This document shows, in pieces, positions 31,102 to 34,263 of a DNA stretch of 34,263 nt. Numbering within the stretch: position 1 is the first letter of the stretch; each line of letters starts with the position of its first letter. The DNA comes from Clostridium sp. CAG:967 (lineage in GTDB: Bacteria; Cyanobacteriota; Vampirovibrionia; Gastranaerophilales; Gastranaerophilaceae): the NCBI GenBank assembly GCA_000433095.1, contig HF991476.1, forward strand, positions 1-34,263, written 5' to 3'. The notes beneath the pieces were generated by a model. It was not told the origin of the DNA and searched no databases. It saw only the letters and a list, made by a program, of their open reading frames with translations. The translations under genes were made by a program, and so were the position numbers.

Positions 31102-31761
31102 ATGGAAGATATAAATATAAAAAATAATGAATTTGATATACCCTCAGATATTTTGGATGAAATTCAGCAAAATATTACTAATATCATTGAAAGTTTTGAT
31201 ATACCTGATGACAACAAAAATGATGTTATTAAAAAGATTAATTTTATGTACACTCAAACAAGGCAGTTGTCTATTACAGACGGTTTGACAAATCTTTATA
31301 ACAGAAGACATTTTGAAATGACTTTTGATAGAGAGTTTAATCGTGCAAAGCGCTATAAATCGGAATTAAGTCTTGCTGTAATAGATATTGATTTGTTTAA
31401 ATCTTTTAATGACACATACGGTCATTCTTGCGGTGATTATGTATTAAAAGAGCTTGCTTATTTGCTGGTTCAAAATTTCCGTCAGACTGATTTAATTTTC
31501 AGATACGGCGGTGAAGAATTTGTTATTTTATTAACGGAAACACCTTTAGAAAATGCATTCATACCTCTGGAAAGACTTCGCAAAGCTGTTGAAGAAAATC
31601 GTTTCAGATACAAAGGTCAGGATTTGAAAGTTACAATCAGCGGCGGAATTTCTTCTAACAATGATATTGAAAACCTTTGGGATATGTTTGATTTAGCAGA
31701 CAAGGCGCTTTATAAGGCAAAGGAATGCGGACGAAATCAAATTAAGCTTACAGGACAATAG
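31102..31761 (+). CDS. Diguanylate cyclase (GGDEF domain)
   Basis: A 219-residue cytoplasmic protein that should make cyclic di-GMP. It has DGLTNLYNRRHFE, the metal aspartate in VIDIDLFKSFND, and the active-site GGEEF at 136-140. An RxxD inhibitory site (R127, D130) lies five residues before it, so product feedback is likely. The first 50 or so residues are a short helical region without a known sensor. Cyclic di-GMP often controls pilus function, which fits the many prepilins here, though no direct link is visible. Confidence 0.93.
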   Translation: MEDINIKNNEFDIPSDILDEIQQNITNIIESFDIPDDNKNDVIKKINFMYTQTRQLSITDGLTNLYNRRHFEMTFDREFNRAKRYKSELSLAVIDIDLFKSFNDTYGHSCGDYVLKELAYLLVQNFRQTDLIFRYGGEEFVILLTETPLENAFIPLERLRKAVEENRFRYKGQDLKVTISGGISSNNDIENLWDMFDLADKALYKAKECGRNQIKLTGQ

Positions 31762-31794
31762 AAAATTACGATACTTTTATATAGGATTATTATT

Positions 31795-32142
31795 ATGATG
31801 AAAAACGTTTTAAAATTATTTGTGATGTTAATGATGCTTACAGGGATGTGTTTTGCGCAGGATTTTGAGAAAGTACGTGCAGAACATATTCTGGTTAAAA
31901 CTTCTGCAGAGGCAATTCAAATTAAAAAAGCTCTTGATGACGGGGCAGACTTTGAATATTATGCAAGAACGTACTCAATTTGTCCTTCCGCTAAAAACGG
32001 CGGTGATCTGGGATATTTCGGGCGTGGACAAATGGTGAGAGAATTTGAAAAAGCTGCTTTTGCAACACCTGTGGGAGAAATTTCAGAACCTGTTTATACA
32101 CAGTTCGGCTGGCACATAATTAAAGTTTTGGATAAACAATAA
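31795..32142 (+). CDS. Secreted parvulin-type peptidyl-prolyl isomerase
   Basis: A 115-residue protein: signal peptide (KLFVMLMMLTGMCFAQ) to about residue 22, then a single rotamase domain with RAEHILVKT, GGDLGYFGRGQMVREFEKAAF and FGWHIIKV. It lacks the extra chaperone helices of SurA or PrsA, so it is a minimal exported PPIase for folding envelope or secreted proteins. The start may be either of two adjacent ATGs (31795, 31798). Confidence 0.9.
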   Translation: MMKNVLKLFVMLMMLTGMCFAQDFEKVRAEHILVKTSAEAIQIKKALDDGADFEYYARTYSICPSAKNGGDLGYFGRGQMVREFEKAAFATPVGEISEPVYTQFGWHIIKVLDKQ

Positions 32143-32150
32143 AATGGGAT

Positions 32151-32182
32151 AAAAAAAGAGGCTTTGATAAGCCTCTTTTTTT
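32151..32182. terminator. Bidirectional terminator
   Basis: A 14-bp perfect stem (32151-32164 with 32169-32182, A7-GAGGCTT / AAGCCTC-T7) with a 4-nt loop. It ends the parvulin gene and, on the other strand, the convergent small membrane protein gene. Confidence 0.93.
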
Positions 32183-32555
32183 AATTCCCTATTCTAACAG
32201 GTTCTGATTGACCTTGTTCAGGCTGGTTTTGTTTGTTTTCGTTCATCTTTTTTTGTAATTTTTCTTGTCTTTTAATATCTGCTTGAATTTTTTTATTAAT
32301 AGAAACTTCTCCTAACGGTTTGCTGTATTTTTCCGGATTAATAGTATTCATTCTTTCCCAGCAGCCCGGAATATTTGTTTTTTCGTTGCAGATACAGTTT
32401 CTCCATGTTACGCCTGTTTTTTTATCAAGTAATATGGTCATCATATTACTTCCTGTAATAACTGCATACCTGTCGTTAGTGTTCTGGTGAGCAAATTGAA
32501 TCCACATTGATGCAAGCAGGATTACTCCAAGTGCGATTAAAATATTTTGTTTCAT
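32181..32555 (-). CDS. Small single-pass membrane or secreted protein, unknown function
   Basis: A 124-residue protein starting at the ATG 32555, which has GAGAGGG upstream; a longer frame to 32612 lacks a ribosome site. The N-terminal helix (QNILIALGVILLASMWIQFA) is an anchor or signal. The outer part has ITGSNMMTILLDKKTGVTWRNCICNE with two cysteines, and ends in a charged, Gln/Lys-rich tail. I do not recognise the family. Confidence 0.65.
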   Translation of the reverse strand: MKQNILIALGVILLASMWIQFAHQNTNDRYAVITGSNMMTILLDKKTGVTWRNCICNEKTNIPGCWERMNTINPEKYSKPLGEVSINKKIQADIKRQEKLQKKMNENKQNQPEQGQSEPVRIGN

Positions 32556-32687
32556 AAAACCCTCTCTATTGTTTACGTGCATAATTATATACTTAAAGTC
32601 TAATATTATCAAGTTGTTTATTAGCTTTTCGAGTAATGAAAAAAAATCGGCAAAAATTTAAACTGATAATGTAGAAAGGAATATGTT

Positions 32688-33035
32688 ATGATTTTACTAT
32701 TAAGATGGATATTATTTGCAATCGCAATAATATTTGTAGCCTGGTTAGTGCCCGGAATTGAAGTTGACAATTTCCAGAGTGCTATGCTGGTTACCGTAAT
32801 CATGGCTCTTATAAATATCTTTATAAGACCTTTGCTGATTCTTATCACTTTGCCGATTAACATATTAACACTTGGAATTTTGGGGCTTGTAATCAACGCA
32901 TTGCTGTTTTTGCTTGCGGGTTATATTGCTCCGGGTTTCTATGTGGACGGTTTTTTGGCAGCGTTTTTGGGGTCCGTTGTTCTCTCGTTCTTAGGTTTGA
33001 TAATAAACATGGTAACATTGAACAATGCAGATTAA
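32688..33035 (+). CDS. YvlD / phage-holin-4-like small membrane protein
   Basis: A 115-residue protein made of four hydrophobic helices with the family features WLVPGIEVDNFQSA, IFIRPLLILITLPINILTLG and GYIAPGFYVDGFLAA. It belongs to the YvlD family, called phage holin family 4 in some databases although it is mostly chromosomal and not known to lyse cells. AGAAAGGA precedes the ATG. Its stop codon overlaps the terminator stem. Confidence 0.85.
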   Translation: MILLLRWILFAIAIIFVAWLVPGIEVDNFQSAMLVTVIMALINIFIRPLLILITLPINILTLGILGLVINALLFLLAGYIAPGFYVDGFLAAFLGSVVLSFLGLIINMVTLNNAD

Positions 33036-33062
33036 AAAAAGCTCCTTTTTGGAGCTTTTTTT
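33034..33062 (+). terminator. Terminator after the YvlD-like gene
   Basis: A7-GCTCC (33034-33045) pairs with GGAGC-T7 (33051-33062) over TTTTT. Confidence 0.92.
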
Positions 33063-33101
33063 ATTTTATAATTATATGTTATACTCGGCTTGGAGGTTAA
33101 T

Positions 33102-34145
33102 ATGACAGATTTTATGAAAGCTTGTGTATGGCATAAAGACGGTACTGCATCTGTTGAACAAAGAGAATTGCCTAAGATAAAAGACAAAAGAGATGCAATT
33201 GTAAAAGTTGTAATGTCATCAATTTGTACCAGTGATTTGCATATTATAGGCGGTTTTGTTCCCAAAGCTGTTCCTGAAACAATTTTAGGGCATGAATTTG
33301 TCGGGGAAGTTGTCAGTGTGGGAAGCGGTATAAAAAATTTGAAAGCAGGCGACAGGGTTTGTGCCAACTGTGAAACTTTTTGCGGCGAATGTTGGTTCTG
33401 CAAAAGAGGATATATTAATAACTGTCAATACGGAGGCTGGGAAATCGGATGTACAATTGACGGGTGTCAGGCTGAATATGTCAGAGTGCCTTTTGCGGAT
33501 ACAGGATTGACAAAGCTTCCTGATAATGTTTCTTACGAGAATGCACTGTTTGTCGGCGATATTTTATCAAGCGGTTATTGGGGTGCAGAGCTTTGTGAAA
33601 TTAAGCAAGGCGATACTGTTGCAGTAATCGGGGCAGGACCGGTAGGATTATGTTCTATGATGAGTGCAAAACTTTTGGGTGCATCAAAGGTTATTGCTGT
33701 TGATGTTGATGAAACAAGATTAGAGCTTGCAAAAAAACATAATCTTGCAGATTTTGTAATAAATCCTGAAAAAAACGATGTTCAAAAGGCTGTTAAAGAT
33801 TTAACCGAAGGACGTGGTGCGGATTGTGTTATTGAGGCTGCAGGCGGAAAAGATACTTTCCAGATTGCCTGGAAAATTGCAAGAGCAAATGCTGTTGTTG
33901 CTCTTGTTGCAATGTATGAAGAAAATCAAACTCTGCCGCTTCCTGAAATGTACGGAAAGAATTTGATTTTCAAAACCGGCGGTGTGGATGCTGTTAATTG
34001 CCAAAAACTAGTAAAATTAATATCAGAGAAAAAGATTAATACTGATTTTTTAATTACTCACAAATATTCTCTGGCTAATATTTTAGATGCTTATGAACTT
34101 TTCGGTAATAAATCAGAAAATTGTTTGAAAATTGCAATAGTATAA
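33102..34145 (+). CDS. Zinc-dependent alcohol dehydrogenase (MDR family)
   Basis: A 347-residue medium-chain dehydrogenase. Catalytic zinc ligands are C42 and H64/E65 (ICTSDLH, GHEFVG); the structural zinc cysteines are C94, C97, C100 and C108. The Rossmann loop is VIGAGPVGLCS. It is closest in look to secondary-alcohol, butanediol or threonine-type dehydrogenases, and the substrate cannot be fixed. The ATG at 33102 has GGAGG upstream; an in-frame TTG at 33090 lies in that ribosome site. The promoter of the next poly-G prepilin overlaps its end. Confidence 0.92.
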   Translation: MTDFMKACVWHKDGTASVEQRELPKIKDKRDAIVKVVMSSICTSDLHIIGGFVPKAVPETILGHEFVGEVVSVGSGIKNLKAGDRVCANCETFCGECWFCKRGYINNCQYGGWEIGCTIDGCQAEYVRVPFADTGLTKLPDNVSYENALFVGDILSSGYWGAELCEIKQGDTVAVIGAGPVGLCSMMSAKLLGASKVIAVDVDETRLELAKKHNLADFVINPEKNDVQKAVKDLTEGRGADCVIEAAGGKDTFQIAWKIARANAVVALVAMYEENQTLPLPEMYGKNLIFKTGGVDAVNCQKLVKLISEKKINTDFLITHKYSLANILDAYELFGNKSENCLKIAIV

Positions 34146-34161
34146 TAAATTATGTTATAAT
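34125..34161 (+). promoter_or_regulatory. Promoter of the fourth poly-G locus, at the end of the dehydrogenase gene
   Basis: TATAAT at 34156-34161 with the same TGTTATAAT extended -10. TTGCAA (34132-34137) is 18 nt upstream; TTGAAA at 34125 is an alternative but spaced too far. Confidence 0.6.
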
Positions 34162-34189
34162 CAAAATTAAAAAAGAAAGGAGCAAAAAT

Positions 34190-34263
34190 ATGAAAAAGTT
34201 TAGTCACGTTGGGGGGGGGGCATCCTAAAAGCTCCAGGATTTACACTTGCTGAGGTTTTAATA
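34190..34263 (+). CDS. Phase-variable prepilin with G10 tract, cut by the window edge (locus 4)
   Basis: AGGAGC (34178-34183), ATG 34190, codons M-K-K-F-S-H-V, ten G (34211-34220), then an early TAA at 34226. GCTCC at 34231-34235 can pair with the ribosome site. The prepilin frame (KAPGFTLAEVLI) starts 47 nt after the ATG and is +2 out of frame, the same phase as the two complete loci. G11 or G8 would switch it on. The sequence after the G tract (CATCCTAAAAGCTCC) differs from the other copies, so this is a diverged relative rather than a recent duplicate. Confidence 0.75.

Noticed and set aside
32688..33035. Prophage holin
   Set aside because: The YvlD-type family is called holin in databases, but no phage genes surround it.

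Overview
The window looks like chromosome from an AT-rich, gut-type bacterium. The many short prepilin-like proteins that begin K-K/R-x-FTLAEVL resemble those of Candidatus Gastranaerophilales (Vampirovibrionia/Melainabacteria, the non-photosynthetic relatives of cyanobacteria). That placement is an inference from family resemblance; there is no rRNA here to confirm it. No tRNA, rRNA, CRISPR array, integrase or transposase was seen.

Layout. 1-2902, minus strand: a tandem GNAT acetyltransferase and the riboflavin genes ribBA and ribE. 2978-6275: a complete diversity-generating retroelement (DGR). It holds a DGR-type reverse transcriptase, a divergent XRE regulator with a 14-bp inverted-repeat operator over the target promoter, a variable protein, an Avd accessory protein, a template repeat (TR) and a terminator. 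6352-7152: tpiA. 7289-15637: a lipid and ribosome cluster (small ORF, yceD, rpmF, plsX, fabH, small CxxC ORF, fabD, fabG, acpP, fabF), interrupted between fabD and fabG by an XRE regulator and a prepilin. 15638-17306: prepilin genes and poly-G leaders. 17315-20434: a large SF1 helicase with a C-terminal nuclease-like domain. 20475-22318: CCA-adding enzyme and another poly-G prepilin. 22319-25700: TPR proteins, an MBL-fold hydrolase and a metallophosphoesterase. 26373-28714: thrC and hom. 28747-34145: glycosyltransferase, XRE, HD protein, diguanylate cyclase, secreted parvulin, small membrane proteins and a zinc alcohol dehydrogenase. The window ends inside a further poly-G prepilin.

Two systems stand out. 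First, the DGR target is a type IV prepilin-like protein with a C-type-lectin-like tail. The VR (5312-5434) and TR (6118-6240) differ at 14 positions, every one a TR adenine, so the diversified surface is probably carried on a pilus or pseudopilus. Second, four loci (15745, 16612, 21606, 34190) share one leader: extended -10 TGTTATAAT, AGGAGC ribosome site, ATG, 5-7 codons, exactly ten G, an early stop, and a GCTCC(T) that can pair back to the ribosome site. In each, the downstream prepilin frame is +2 relative to the ATG, so G10 is OFF and G8 or G11 would be ON. This looks like a set of phase-variable prepilins sharing one 5' cassette; two copies are identical over 124 nt. Together, pilin surface variation appears to be driven by DGR mutagenesis, homopolymer switching, XRE repressors and possibly 5'-cassette recombination.
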